A program made the position numbers and the translations under genes. Below, one piece after another: positions 1-7,800 of a stretch of DNA of 15,897 nucleotides. Source of the stretch: DATGFK01 sp040007395 (GTDB lineage: Bacteria; Chloroflexota; Anaerolineae; Aggregatilineales; UBA2796); NCBI GenBank assembly GCA_040007395.1, contig JBDTVG010000119.1:1-15897 (forward strand). The letters run 5' to 3'. The notes under the pieces were generated by a model. It saw nothing but the letters and a program-made list of their open reading frames with translations. It was not told where the DNA came from and made no database searches. Numbering within the stretch: position 1 is the first letter of the stretch; every line of letters starts with the position of its first letter.

Positions 1-2
1 GG

Positions 3-673
3 CTCAAAGAACAATGGTGTATTGCCACGGTAGGCGCGGATTTTGTGTGGCGCATAGAAGATGTCTTGGAGCAATATGTGAAGCTCTATGACCCCAGATA
101 TGTGTGGATGAGCGTCCGTGTCAGGTGCTGTCCGATAGTCGTGAAGCACTGCCCATGCAGCCCCGACAACCCAGTCGTTACGATTTTGAGTACATCCGTC
201 AGGGCAGTTGTAACCTGTTCATGATTTTTGAGCCACTCCCGGCTTGGCGAGACACGACCGTCACCGCTCACCGTAAACAAGAGGATTATGCCCACTTAAT
301 GCGCGATGTCGTTGACATTCAGTTCCCAGATGCTGATATAATCCGGGTTGTCCTAGATAATCTCAACATCCACTCGCCTGATTCGCTGTATGCCACTTTT
401 GAACCTGCTGAAGCGTGGCATATCCTCCACAAATTGGAATTCCACTTCACTCCGAAACATGGCTCCTGGCTAAACATGGTTGAAATTGAATTATCCATTC
501 TGGTCCGCCAATGTCTCGGTCAGCGTATTCCCGACATGACCACCTTGCAACGTCAAGTGACCGATTGGCAAGATCGTTGTAATGCCCAACACGCTACCAT
601 GTTGTGGCAATTCTCGGTTGAAAAAGCACGCACGAAATTGTCCCGTCTTTATCCATCACTTCCTGTGCGTTAG
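3..673 (+). pseudogene. IS630-family transposase, 5'-truncated by the window and frameshifted
   Basis: This is a DDE transposase of an insertion sequence. The downstream open frame (about 104-673, 189 codons, formally from GTG) carries the first acidic residue in a 'DERPC' context, the second in 'VLDNLNIH' (residues 82-90), and the third in 'PKHGSWLNMVEIE' (about 117-129). This is the IS630 order, and the C-terminus looks complete. The preceding coding sequence (3-101) lies in a different frame. It reads 'GADFVWRIEDVLEQY' and then 'YDPRY', which is the expected family sequence immediately upstream. Family members I recall have a few more residues between 'YDPxx' and 'DERP', so I infer a small deletion near 100-104 that shifted the frame. 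The gene is therefore probably dead unless programmed frameshifting operates. The N-terminal helix-turn-helix part lies outside the window. No terminal inverted repeat could be assigned, because only one end of the element is visible. Confidence 0.85.
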
Positions 674-692
674 TCTACTAGTACGGTATTGC

Positions 693-1046
693 TTACGATT
701 GAAGCAGTCGGCGACCGACCATTATCAATTGGATCATTTCCAATGGCTTACGCAGAAAAGCGGTAAGACCCTTCCGATTGGCTCGCTCTTCAAGAAAGTC
801 GTCGCCGGAAATGCCAAGCACAGGCGTGTTTATAAGATGAGGCTGTGCCCTCATATAGGTCAGCAGATCAAGGCCATAGCTCTCATTTAGGTGAAAATCG
901 AGAATTACCAGATCCGGTATTGTCTCGTTTATATAGGCAATCGCCGACCCCACACTATCTACGATAAAACAATTGTGCTGGGGAAAAATACGCTCATACA
1001 AGATAGCAACATCAGTATTGTCTTCAACGATAAGAATGGTAGACAT
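693..1046 (-). CDS. Stand-alone response regulator receiver domain (CheY/Spo0F-like)
   Basis: A 117-residue single-domain receiver that accepts phosphate from a histidine kinase. The chemistry residues are all present: the acidic pair E8/D9 in 'ILIVEDN', phosphoacceptor D50 in 'PDLVILDFHL', S80 at the switch Ser/Thr position ('LGISGDD'), and K100-P101 in 'FLRKPL'. Length and boundaries fit one receiver domain with no output domain, so the protein should act by protein-protein contact or as a phosphorelay intermediate. On its own strand the start has an AGAGGA-type ribosome-binding site just upstream (about 1050-1056). No kinase or output partner is adjacent. The left neighbour is the broken transposase, whose stop lies only 19 bp away on the opposite strand. 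Function is clear at family level; the pathway is unknown. Confidence 0.9.
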   Translation of the reverse strand: MSTILIVEDNTDVAILYERIFPQHNCFIVDSVGSAIAYINETIPDLVILDFHLNESYGLDLLTYMRAQPHLINTPVLGISGDDFLEERANRKGLTAFLRKPLEMIQLIMVGRRLLQS

Positions 1047-1444
1047 AGATCCTCTAACTAAAGCAATATTTTAATTATCGTTGTTTTGCTCTAAAACGGC
1101 ATGAACTTTTTCTGAATTTACCTACTGCTGAAGCTGAATTAGCCTAGCAAGCTACAACAAATCATTCGCAAAATCGCTAGGGTGCAGTCTGGACGATCTT
1201 CAAGCAATGATAGCAAATTGAGCTTGCCACTAGATCCGCCACGTTTCGGTGCGATAAACTAAAGGTTAATCGGGTTGGCCTCTATTGATACCCTACGATC
1301 ATGCTCAACAACCAATTCTTTGTTTGTCCAGCGTTTATCGGGTGTATGCCGCATCTTTGGCTGTCGAAATTTCAGACTTGTCTTTAGCGCCACTGCTGAA
1401 GACAAGTCTACTTTGCTTCACAGTGCAGTTCCTATTTTTGAGCC
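1047..1444. other. Intergenic region without a gene (398 bp)
   Basis: I see no convincing coding sequence here. The region is AT-richer than its neighbours near the receiver gene start. On the minus strand, TAAAAT (1073-1068) is a possible -10 for the receiver gene, but no good -35 lies at the right distance. The other end carries the stem-loop at 1374-1409, listed separately. A plus-strand open frame that starts at 1275 and runs into the synthetase gene has no recognisable protein features and is treated as a shadow. Confidence 0.6.
1374..1409 (-). terminator. 15-bp stem-loop downstream of the CysRS-like gene
   Basis: Two 15-nt arms (1374-1388 and 1395-1409) are complementary apart from one G-U type pair, around a 6-nt loop. 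The stem starts 35 bp past the stop codon of the synthetase-like gene, where a terminator is expected. No clear U-run follows on the minus strand, so it may instead be a 3'-end processing or stability hairpin. The structure is seen directly; termination is inferred. Confidence 0.45.
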
Positions 1445-2644
1445 TTATTTACTGGCGAAGGTAAAACCAAGCACCGCACCGAGCATTCGCAACGCCGCTT
1501 GTGTCTGCCCTAACTGCATATGTGGCGCGCCAGCGATTGCGTCCGCTAACTCGTCCAGATGGTCAATTGCCCGCGCCGTGTCAAGGTCATCATCCATTGC
1601 ATCGCCAAAGGTGGCCTCATAAGGCAGCGCATTCAGTGGTTCGTCGCTGCCATCTGGCAGTGCCAACGCTACCCGCCACCGCGCCAACGTCTCCTCAGCC
1701 GCGGTCAGATCGGCAGTGTAATTGTCGGCATCCCATGCGTCACGATATTTGTGTGAGAGTAAATATAGTCGGATCGCGTCGGCGGAATACGTTTTGAGCA
1801 GGTCGCTAACGAACAGCATATTGCCGAGCGATTTGCTCATCTTTTCGTTGGCAAGCCGCACCATCGCAATATGAAACCAATAGCGCACGAACGGTCTGTC
1901 GCCGCTGTAATGCTCCGACTGCGCGATCTCGCAGTCGTGATGGGGGAAGATCAGGTCAGCACCACCACTGTGAATATCGACCCGTGAGCCGAGATAGCGC
2001 AGATTTATCGCCGTACATTCGATATGCCAACCGGGACGACCTTTGCCCCAAGGACTATCCCACGTTGGTTCGCCGGGTTTGGCAGCCTGCCACAACACAA
2101 AATCCAGTGGATCGCGCTTGTTCGGGTCGTCGGGGAAGTTGCCCCGTTCATTAGCGGTGTTGAGCATCTCCGTGTAATCCATACCCGCCAATTGCCCGAA
2201 ACCTGAGTCGCTATGGGTGTCGTAATAGACACTGCCATTGCGCTCATATGCATTCCCTTTTGCCAGCAGATCGACGATGATTTCCAGAATCTTAGGGATC
2301 TCCTGCGAGGCGTAAGGGTAATAGTCCGGTGGGCGGACATTGAGCGCTTGCATATCTGCCAGAAACTTATCGGTTTCCTGCTTCACGAGTGCATCCCACG
2401 CCACGCCAACTTTTGCTGCCCGTTTTAAGATGTCGTCGTCAATATCGGTGACATTCTCGACGCGAATTGTTTTGTAGCCGAGAAATTCGAGGTAGCGGCC
2501 TAGCACATCGAAGCATACGTAAGTGAAGGCGTGGCCCAGATGCGTCGTATCATAAGGCGTTATTCCGCAGACGTACATCCGAAAAATACCATCGTCGCTG
2601 GTGACAGGCTCGATCTGCTGTGATAGGGTGTTGTACAATTTCAT
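1445..2644 (-). CDS. cysS: Cysteinyl-tRNA synthetase-like ligase (CysRS/MshC family), no anticodon domain
   Basis: A class I ligase that activates cysteine with ATP. HIGH is 'HLGH' (residues 35-38) and KMSKS is intact (268-272). The CysRS zinc ligands are present: C26, C210 in 'GWHIEC', H235 and E239 in 'FPHHDCE'. At 399 residues it is shorter than typical CysRS (about 460). It ends at 'LGAVLGFTFASK', just after the DALR-like helical part ('DDDLDTARAI', about 351-360), so the roughly 70-residue C-terminal tRNA-anticodon region is missing. Its length, and the N-terminal 'MYVCGITPYDTTHLGHA' rather than the usual GPTVYD..HIGH of CysRS, resemble MshC, which joins cysteine to glucosaminyl-inositol in mycothiol synthesis. 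E239 is CysRS-like, however. It may be a tRNA ligase, a thiol-biosynthesis ligase or a carrier-charging paralogue. An AAGGGGG Shine-Dalgarno precedes the ATG. It follows the Fem gene by 71 bp and is probably co-transcribed. Confidence 0.85.
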   Translation of the reverse strand: MKLYNTLSQQIEPVTSDDGIFRMYVCGITPYDTTHLGHAFTYVCFDVLGRYLEFLGYKTIRVENVTDIDDDILKRAAKVGVAWDALVKQETDKFLADMQALNVRPPDYYPYASQEIPKILEIIVDLLAKGNAYERNGSVYYDTHSDSGFGQLAGMDYTEMLNTANERGNFPDDPNKRDPLDFVLWQAAKPGEPTWDSPWGKGRPGWHIECTAINLRYLGSRVDIHSGGADLIFPHHDCEIAQSEHYSGDRPFVRYWFHIAMVRLANEKMSKSLGNMLFVSDLLKTYSADAIRLYLLSHKYRDAWDADNYTADLTAAEETLARWRVALALPDGSDEPLNALPYEATFGDAMDDDLDTARAIDHLDELADAIAGAPHMQLGQTQAALRMLGAVLGFTFASK

Positions 2645-2715
2645 GTGTAGCCCCCTTGCTTCTCATCACGGTCAATTAGCTTTACGGGGAGGGCGTTAGC
2701 GCTTGACCTAAATTT

Positions 2716-3783
2716 CTAGCCGTTTTCTGTGCGACGATTAGCATACCACACATAGAGCGCATACAACGCCGGATTATAAACTTTATCCCATGCGCCAACG
2801 CTTCGCACAACTTGCCCGCCGAAACCGCGTTTGAAGCCATAGACTCCCCACAGCCCTTCGTGGCGCGTCTCGAACTCCGCTTCGAGCATGTCGGGTTCTG
2901 CGTCTGGCACTCCCCACAGATCGTAGCGTGTCGCGCCATGCTGAATCGCCCACTGAATCGCAGCCCACTGCACAATATACGTAGGCATCCGGTTGCGTTC
3001 CTCATCCGAGGACGCACCGTACAAATAGTAGGCATTCTCGCCACAGCGAAAAACCATGATCCCCGCCAGATCGTGTCCCGCATAAGATGCGATGAGCAAG
3101 GCGCAGCGTCCACTCGGCGCAAATAGATCGAAGGCCATCTGGTAGTAGTCTGGTGCATGGACACCGAAGGCATTGCGCTTGCCAGTAATCGCCATGAGCG
3201 CGTTAAAGCTGGTGAGGTCGGCGAGGGTTCCTTCGCGCACCCCCACTTCCATCCGAGCGCCAAATTTTGCTTTGCGGCGCGTCGATTGGTTCATGCGTTT
3301 CAGGACAGCCTCAGCATCGGGAGTCAGATCCAGTACAATGGTACGTGGTGGCTGGATCGTCTGTGGGCTAGGTCGGAGGCCGGCTTGCTGCAACTGCCCC
3401 GGCAGATCGGGTCGGGCGCGATACCAATTACACGGCTCTACCTTGAGAAAGGCGGCACGATGAGCATGGGCAGCGCTATCCACCGTTTGCCAGAGCAACC
3501 GATTAGCGGGATGCGCAGCACCATCGCCACAAAACAATGGCCCTGCTGGGATATAGGCTAATGTGCCTAATCGCAGTGGTAAGCGCCTGTATAAGACCTG
3601 CGCCCCGGCGACCAAATTGCCTGCGCTATCCTCGACCCCGACCTGCTGCGCCGACCAGCCGAAAGCGCTCTTGAGCCGTCCCCAGTCGGCACTTTGTAAA
3701 ATGTGCGCGTCAGGATGTGTATCGACAAAGCTATCCCAACGCGCTGCATTTAGCTGTGAAACACTCCGATAATCCGCTACCAT
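2716..3783 (-). CDS. FemAB-family peptidyltransferase (aminoacyl-tRNA-dependent, GNAT fold)
   Basis: A 355-residue member of the FemX/FemA/FemB family, which moves an amino acid from aminoacyl-tRNA to the lipid-linked peptidoglycan stem peptide at the inner face of the membrane. Family landmarks are 'ILQSADWGRLKSAFGW' (28-43), 'LAYIPAGPLF' (75-84), the basic stretch 'MNQSTRRKAKFGAR' (164-177), 'TGKRNAFGVHAPDYY' (200-214), 'YYLYGASSDEER' (252-263) and a C-terminal 'YGFKRGFGG' (315-323). These fit two tandem GNAT-like domains. The long coiled-coil arm of Staphylococcus FemA is absent, so it is closer in size to Weissella FemX. Its start lies 10 bp after the upstream stop with no strong Shine-Dalgarno, which suggests translational coupling. 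The acceptor and the amino acid transferred cannot be read from the sequence. Some family members act on substrates other than peptidoglycan. Confidence 0.87.
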   Translation of the reverse strand: MVADYRSVSQLNAARWDSFVDTHPDAHILQSADWGRLKSAFGWSAQQVGVEDSAGNLVAGAQVLYRRLPLRLGTLAYIPAGPLFCGDGAAHPANRLLWQTVDSAAHAHRAAFLKVEPCNWYRARPDLPGQLQQAGLRPSPQTIQPPRTIVLDLTPDAEAVLKRMNQSTRRKAKFGARMEVGVREGTLADLTSFNALMAITGKRNAFGVHAPDYYQMAFDLFAPSGRCALLIASYAGHDLAGIMVFRCGENAYYLYGASSDEERNRMPTYIVQWAAIQWAIQHGATRYDLWGVPDAEPDMLEAEFETRHEGLWGVYGFKRGFGGQVVRSVGAWDKVYNPALYALYVWYANRRTENG

Positions 3784-3793
3784 GTTATGCTGT

Positions 3794-4570
3794 TTATTGC
3801 GCCGCCGTTGCTACCGGGGTTAACGTGTCCGGTTCCGCTGTCAGATCGCGAGTGGGTGTCGGCACTGGTGTATCCGTGCGCGGTATATCGGTCAAGGTTG
3901 GTCCACCCGGCGTAATGGTCGGAATCGGGGTATATGACGCACGATCCTGAAGCCTTAGAGTTGCCGTAATGCTTGGCAGGGGCGTACTGGTTGGCAAGTG
4001 GGTATTCGTTGGCACAGGCGTTAAAGTATCCGAGGGTGTCCACGACGGGGGCAGGGTCGAGTTGGTAAAGGGCGTGAGAGTTGGCCCACCCGGTGTGATC
4101 GATGGGGTATAGGTAATAGAGGGCGTAAAGGTCATCGAACTGGTAGGAGTCAGGGTTTCGGTAGGCTTCGGGGCAAGCAGCGGGCCCACAACCGCACTAA
4201 TCAGTAACATAACCGTGACCAACGCCGCTATCCCCAACAAGGCAATCAGCCATGATTCAATGGTTCGCGCCGAAACACTGCTTGCGGTAGTCGGTTTGGC
4301 GCTATCTGGTGTGGATGGTGTTTTCCCGGTCAGGCGCGTATAGGCTGATCGCGCTTTTTCGTTACGGGGGTTCAGGCTCAACACACGCTGTAAATAGGTG
4401 ACTCGTTCATCGGTATCGTCGGTGGCAGTTGCCAACCACATCCAGACCTGTTCGAGATTGGGATACTGCTGGCTGAGAGGCAGCAAGATAGCGCGGGCTT
4501 CCTCGCGCCGCCCTGCATTGATCAAAGCGATAGCTTCATTTAGCCTATTCGCTAGGTCGGCTTGGCTCAT
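3794..4570 (-). CDS. TPR-like / single-pass membrane protein with Thr-Pro-rich extracytoplasmic tail
   Basis: A 258-residue protein of three parts. Residues 5-80 form a degenerate TPR pair ('ALINAGRREEARAILLPL', then 'VWMWLATA...YLQRVLSLNPRNEKA'). A transmembrane helix spans about 107-132. Residues 133-258 are low-complexity and rich in Thr, Pro and Ser, and contain the repeated motif 'TPGGPTLT' at 159-166 and 220-227. With no N-terminal signal, the likely topology is TPR inside and tail outside, so the tail may act as a stalk in or through the cell wall. Such tails are common in Chloroflexota. It is the first gene of a tight minus-strand set with the Fem transferase and the CysRS-like ligase, and a GGAGGG Shine-Dalgarno lies at 4585-4580. 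It may recruit the two enzymes to the membrane, which is inference. No enzymatic motif is present. Confidence 0.8.
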   Translation of the reverse strand: MSQADLANRLNEAIALINAGRREEARAILLPLSQQYPNLEQVWMWLATATDDTDERVTYLQRVLSLNPRNEKARSAYTRLTGKTPSTPDSAKPTTASSVSARTIESWLIALLGIAALVTVMLLISAVVGPLLAPKPTETLTPTSSMTFTPSITYTPSITPGGPTLTPFTNSTLPPSWTPSDTLTPVPTNTHLPTSTPLPSITATLRLQDRASYTPIPTITPGGPTLTDIPRTDTPVPTPTRDLTAEPDTLTPVATAAQ

Positions 4571-4906
4571 GAAAAGTTTCCCTCCACAACAACACTGGTC
4601 ACTGTAATCGCTGTCGGCGGCAACGGTAGTCTAACCGAGATTGTACCCACAATGTGCGAAACGCACAGACACATGGTAATTTACTTTCACCCTCTCTACA
4701 CTGTGGTTCGCATACAGCCACGTTTAATTAATTGCTTCAATGGTCATTATCCTGAATCATTCACTACGGCGTGGAGAGGAATTAGAGGGAAGCAACCGTT
4801 GATGCCATCACCTAAGCGAATAGGCCAATCAAAGTCATAATCTGCTCACCTACCAATAACGCTAAGTTCATTTAATCTATCTGGATACAAGAAAGGATTT
4901 ACAAGG
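4571..4906. other. Divergent intergenic region (336 bp), promoters expected, no gene
   Basis: This separates the leftward TPR-Fem-CysRS set from the rightward epimerase gene, so it should hold both promoters. I could not assign matched -35/-10 pairs. Visible items are the Shine-Dalgarno of the leftward gene (GGAGGG, minus strand, 4585-4580), a GAAAGGA Shine-Dalgarno for the rightward gene (4891-4897), and a 6-bp stem with an AAA loop at 4653-4667. The 92-codon plus-strand frame at 4562-4840 has no protein-like features and is not called. Confidence 0.55.
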
Positions 4907-5863
4907 ATGACCAAGGAAACCACGAGCGAACTACATGTGATTTTGGGTGCGGGGCCAGTCGGGCTGGCAATTATGGAAACACTCGTTGCGGCGGGCAAAA
5001 AAGTTCGCATCGTGAATCGCAATGGTGTAAAGGCACTGCCAAACGGCGTTGAAAACGTGCGGGGCGATATTACTTCACTCGACTTTTCCCGGAAGGCAGC
5101 AGAGGGTGCAACACATGTCTATGATGCGCTCAACGCACCCTATGATAAGTGGCCTGAATTATTCCCACAGCTCCAAAAGGGAGCGATTGAAGCCGCCACC
5201 ACTGCACAGGCCAAACTGATCGTGCTGGAAAATCTCTATATGTACGGCAATACGCACGGCAAGCCCATGACCGAAGCTATGCCTAACGCGGCAACCACCG
5301 TCAAGGGAAAAGTGCGGGCGCAAATGTCAGAGGAACTTATGGCGCTGCATCACAGCGGCAAAGTGCGCGTTGCGATTATCCGTGCTGCCGACTTTATCGG
5401 GCCGCGTTCGATTGAGGGCGGTCTGGGCGGGCGAGCCATCTATCCGGCACTTGAGGGCAAAGCCGCGTCGGTTTTGGGCAATCCCGATATGCCGCACACC
5501 TATACCTATGTTCCGGATGTCGCCCGTGCAATGGTTATCTTGGGTGACGCGGAAAACGCTTTAGGGCAGATCTGGCATGTCCCGAATGCCGACACGCTCA
5601 CAACTCGCCAGTATATTGAGCAAATTTTTGCAGAGATCGGCAAGCCAGCCAAGATTGCCGCCGCGCCAAAACCGATTTTGTGGTTAATGGGTCGCTTCAG
5701 CCCGGTGATCAAGGAGGTGTATGAAATGACGTACCAGTTTGAGGAGCCGTTTATTCTGGATCACAGCAAGTTCGTGCGTGCTTTCGGCAACATTGCAACC
5801 CCGATCAAAACCGTGATCTCGGAAACGGTAGCATGGTATCGCGCCAATCCGCAGCAGAAATAG
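4907..5863 (+). CDS. NAD(P)-dependent epimerase/dehydratase-like (extended/atypical SDR) protein
   Basis: A 318-residue Rossmann-fold protein. The dinucleotide-binding loop is 'ILGAGPVG' (12-19), followed by a second strand ending in 'VNRNG' (36-40), a profile that often favours NADP. 'VRGDITS' (51-57) is the usual D-containing strand. 'ENLYMYGNTHGKPMTE' (108-123) holds the Tyr of the SDR active-site region, although the Y-x-x-x-K spacing is not canonical. 'RAADFIGPR' (about residue 160) and 'HTYTYVPDVARAM' (about 200) are typical of extended SDRs that act on sugars or related small molecules. Residues up to 317 look like a normal family C-terminus. The start is supported by GAAAGGA about 10 bp upstream. 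It converges with the NB-ARC gene, with only 15 bp between the stops. The substrate is unknown; a lack of true epimerase activity is possible given the atypical YxxxK. Confidence 0.85.
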   Translation: MTKETTSELHVILGAGPVGLAIMETLVAAGKKVRIVNRNGVKALPNGVENVRGDITSLDFSRKAAEGATHVYDALNAPYDKWPELFPQLQKGAIEAATTAQAKLIVLENLYMYGNTHGKPMTEAMPNAATTVKGKVRAQMSEELMALHHSGKVRVAIIRAADFIGPRSIEGGLGGRAIYPALEGKAASVLGNPDMPHTYTYVPDVARAMVILGDAENALGQIWHVPNADTLTTRQYIEQIFAEIGKPAKIAAAPKPILWLMGRFSPVIKEVYEMTYQFEEPFILDHSKFVRAFGNIATPIKTVISETVAWYRANPQQK

Positions 5864-5878
5864 ATAGAAAAAGACGAG

Positions 5879-7693
5879 CTATTCCTCAAGCAGCGAACGG
5901 GCGTGCATCACCAACAATGCGTGCATCTGGAAGCGCCCGCCGCTGACTGGCTCCAACAAGCCGCGATTGACAAGCAGACGTGCAGTTGGTTTCGGGTCGG
6001 GAATATCCCAAGCGACTGCCATCGCTTCTAGATCAAAGGTGGCAGGCTTGGGAACAAACAAACCGAGGAGCATGAAACGTTGGCGCGTCTCCTGAGCGAG
6101 CGAGTCGCTGCTGCGTTTGAGCAGCGCAGTAATGGTCAGTGGGGTATCGAGTCCCGAACTGACCATATCGCTGGGAGCCTGTGCCGTCAGCAAGTTTGCC
6201 CCCTCGCGCAGTTCGGTAAGTAGATCGCCTATGCCCCAGCCCAACCGCGACTCGTTCTCAAGCAGCCGTCCCGCCACCTGAATCGCCAGCGGCAGCCCTT
6301 CGAGATTTTGAACCAGTTCGCGTGCTTCGTCGGGATATTCGGCAATCGCTGCCGGAGCTAGCGTTCGCAGCAATTCGAGCGCTGTATCTTCGGAAAGCAC
6401 GGGCAGCCGATAGATGTCTCGCGGAGTTGGGGTTAATGCCTGAGCTACCTCATTGAGACGGCTGGTCAAGATCATGGCGCAGGCTTGCCCGCCCACCTTG
6501 AACGGCACAGCATGTTCGGTTTGCCAAACGTCATCGACGATCAGCAGCATTTGTCTATCGCGCAGCGCTGCCGTAAGTTGTACAGAGATTTCTTGCAGAT
6601 CGTGAACCCGCGCCATATCGGTCAGATTTAGCGCATCCGCCCAAGTGGAGAGTTCCGCGAGTAGGCTAGGGGTTTCACCTAACGATGCCCACAGTACACC
6701 ATCGGGGAAGGCTTGTGCCACTTCTGGATCGTGCGCCAGTGCCGCGACAGTTGTGCTTTTGCCCACACCGGGCCAGCCCTGAAGGATCGTCAGGGGGCGT
6801 AGGTCATTTTTTGTGGGTATGCCAAGCCGCCGCTTAAGATCGCGCAGTACATCCTCGCGTCCGACAATCAAGGTGGGCAAGGGGGGCAATACCCCATATA
6901 CAGACTTGGCAGTACTGCTTTCAGCAAACGGGATCGTCCCTTCCGCTTTGATCGCCTCGTAAAGCTGGATTGTTTCTTCCTCAGGCGGAGTTGCCAGTTC
7001 TTCATCCAGTTTGCGAGCGCACTCCTGATACTGGCGCAGTGCTTCAGCCCGTTGACCACTGGCGGAATACAGCCGCATCAACATTCGGTGAACTGGTTCG
7101 TGCAGTGAATCCAAAGCTAGCCAATGCAGTGCGGCCTTGATCGCCTCGTCGAATTGGCCCTCCTCTCCATAGTGCTGTGCCAGCCGCCGGAGTACCCCCG
7201 CAAATTCTCGTCGCAACCACTCCCGTTGCAGCATTTGCCAGTCGTCATACTCAACGCTGTCAGCCAGCGTAAAGCCAGTCATGAAGTCATCGTTATAGAG
7301 TGTCACAGCCTGATTCAGCAGGCTTACACATTCACTGCATAAGGTGTCTTGCCCGTGAGCATGAGATCGACTCTGAGCAAGCAACCCCAAAAACGTTCCT
7401 ACATCGATCCACACGGCTTCACGATTCAACGTAATGGTGGCCCGATCCGCGACGAGCCATTCATCGGGAACCAACATCGTGAGGGCGGGCAGTGTGCTGC
7501 GTAAGGCGGCGCGGGCGTGCTGCTGGTCGAGGCCGGGCCACAGCAGAGTCGCCAGTGTATCGCGGCTCTGGGGTTGTTCGGCAACTGCCAGATAGGCAGC
7601 GAGCGCGACTGCCTTGCGTCGATCAATTTCAACAATCGCACCTTGATATTCGATCCGGGGTGAGCCAAAAAGGAACAGATGCAGATCTGACAT
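5879..7693 (-). CDS. SARP-type regulator: winged-helix/BTAD plus NB-ARC ATPase, lacking its TPR sensor
   Basis: A 604-residue transcriptional regulator of the AfsR/SARP-STAND type. The N-terminal winged-helix DNA-binding domain spans about 1-95 ('RRKAVALAAYLA', 'TLLWPGLD..HARAALRS'). The bacterial transcriptional activator domain spans about 96-250, with helices such as 'LHEPVHRMLMRLYSASGQRAEALRQY' in two pieces. The NB-ARC ATPase spans about 275-600, with P-loop 'GWPGVGKST' (306-314), Walker B 'LLIVDDVW' (383-390), 'ILTSR' (408-412), 'LEGLPLA' (464-470) and an MHD-type motif 'MHALL' (590-594). The protein stops right after this, at 'HARSLLEE', where fused family members continue into a TPR array. 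That missing portion matches the separate ORF at 10291-8639. The Shine-Dalgarno is weak (AGGA, about 15 nt upstream). The signal and target genes are unknown; the divergently transcribed small gene at 7801 is an obvious candidate target. Confidence 0.9.
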   Translation of the reverse strand: MSDLHLFLFGSPRIEYQGAIVEIDRRKAVALAAYLAVAEQPQSRDTLATLLWPGLDQQHARAALRSTLPALTMLVPDEWLVADRATITLNREAVWIDVGTFLGLLAQSRSHAHGQDTLCSECVSLLNQAVTLYNDDFMTGFTLADSVEYDDWQMLQREWLRREFAGVLRRLAQHYGEEGQFDEAIKAALHWLALDSLHEPVHRMLMRLYSASGQRAEALRQYQECARKLDEELATPPEEETIQLYEAIKAEGTIPFAESSTAKSVYGVLPPLPTLIVGREDVLRDLKRRLGIPTKNDLRPLTILQGWPGVGKSTTVAALAHDPEVAQAFPDGVLWASLGETPSLLAELSTWADALNLTDMARVHDLQEISVQLTAALRDRQMLLIVDDVWQTEHAVPFKVGGQACAMILTSRLNEVAQALTPTPRDIYRLPVLSEDTALELLRTLAPAAIAEYPDEARELVQNLEGLPLAIQVAGRLLENESRLGWGIGDLLTELREGANLLTAQAPSDMVSSGLDTPLTITALLKRSSDSLAQETRQRFMLLGLFVPKPATFDLEAMAVAWDIPDPKPTARLLVNRGLLEPVSGGRFQMHALLVMHARSLLEE

Positions 7694-7743
7694 AGGAATT
7701 TGCTAATCCTGTAGCGATCTTGTTGCGAACGAGTAGCGTTCAT

Positions 7744-7769
7744 GCCCTATTGTACTGATAGCAATGGGC
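7744..7769. promoter_or_regulatory. Operator-like inverted repeat in the divergent promoter region
   Basis: The arms GCCC-t-ATTG (7744-7752) and CAAT-GGGC (7762-7769) are complementary over 8 bp, with one bulged T and a 9-nt spacer. It lies between the divergent starts of the NB-ARC regulator (7693) and the small TPR gene (7801), upstream of the AAGGAG Shine-Dalgarno at 7786-7791. It could be a binding site for a regulator, possibly the adjacent SARP protein, or an mRNA hairpin. The repeat is visible; the role is inferred. Confidence 0.3.
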
Positions 7770-7800
7770 AAGTGAAAGTCGAATTAAGGAGAAATTAGCC

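Noticed and set aside
582..890. Plus-strand open frame spanning the transposase end and the receiver gene
   Set aside because: It overlaps two recognised genes in other frames and has no protein-like features or Shine-Dalgarno.
1275..1622. Plus-strand open frame over the end of the CysRS-like gene
   Set aside because: The second half is antisense to the synthetase, the composition is shadow-like (Ser/Ala/Cys-rich), and no family is recognisable.
1445..2644. Reading the CysRS-like gene as a truncated pseudogene
   Set aside because: The frame is intact, has a strong Shine-Dalgarno and keeps every catalytic motif. The early end coincides with the natural end of the MshC family, so a real short enzyme is more likely.
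1445..2644. Calling it mshC and claiming mycothiol synthesis
   Set aside because: It keeps the fourth CysRS zinc ligand (E239), no other mycothiol gene is visible, and the similarity is judged by eye only.
2682..3263. 193-codon minus-strand frame inside the Fem gene
   Set aside because: It is out of frame with a clear FemAB protein and rich in Arg, Cys and Ser, as expected of a shadow.
3794..4570. DNA repeats in the Thr/Pro tail as a CRISPR-like or mobile repeat
   Set aside because: The repeats are short, irregular and in frame, and encode the low-complexity tail.
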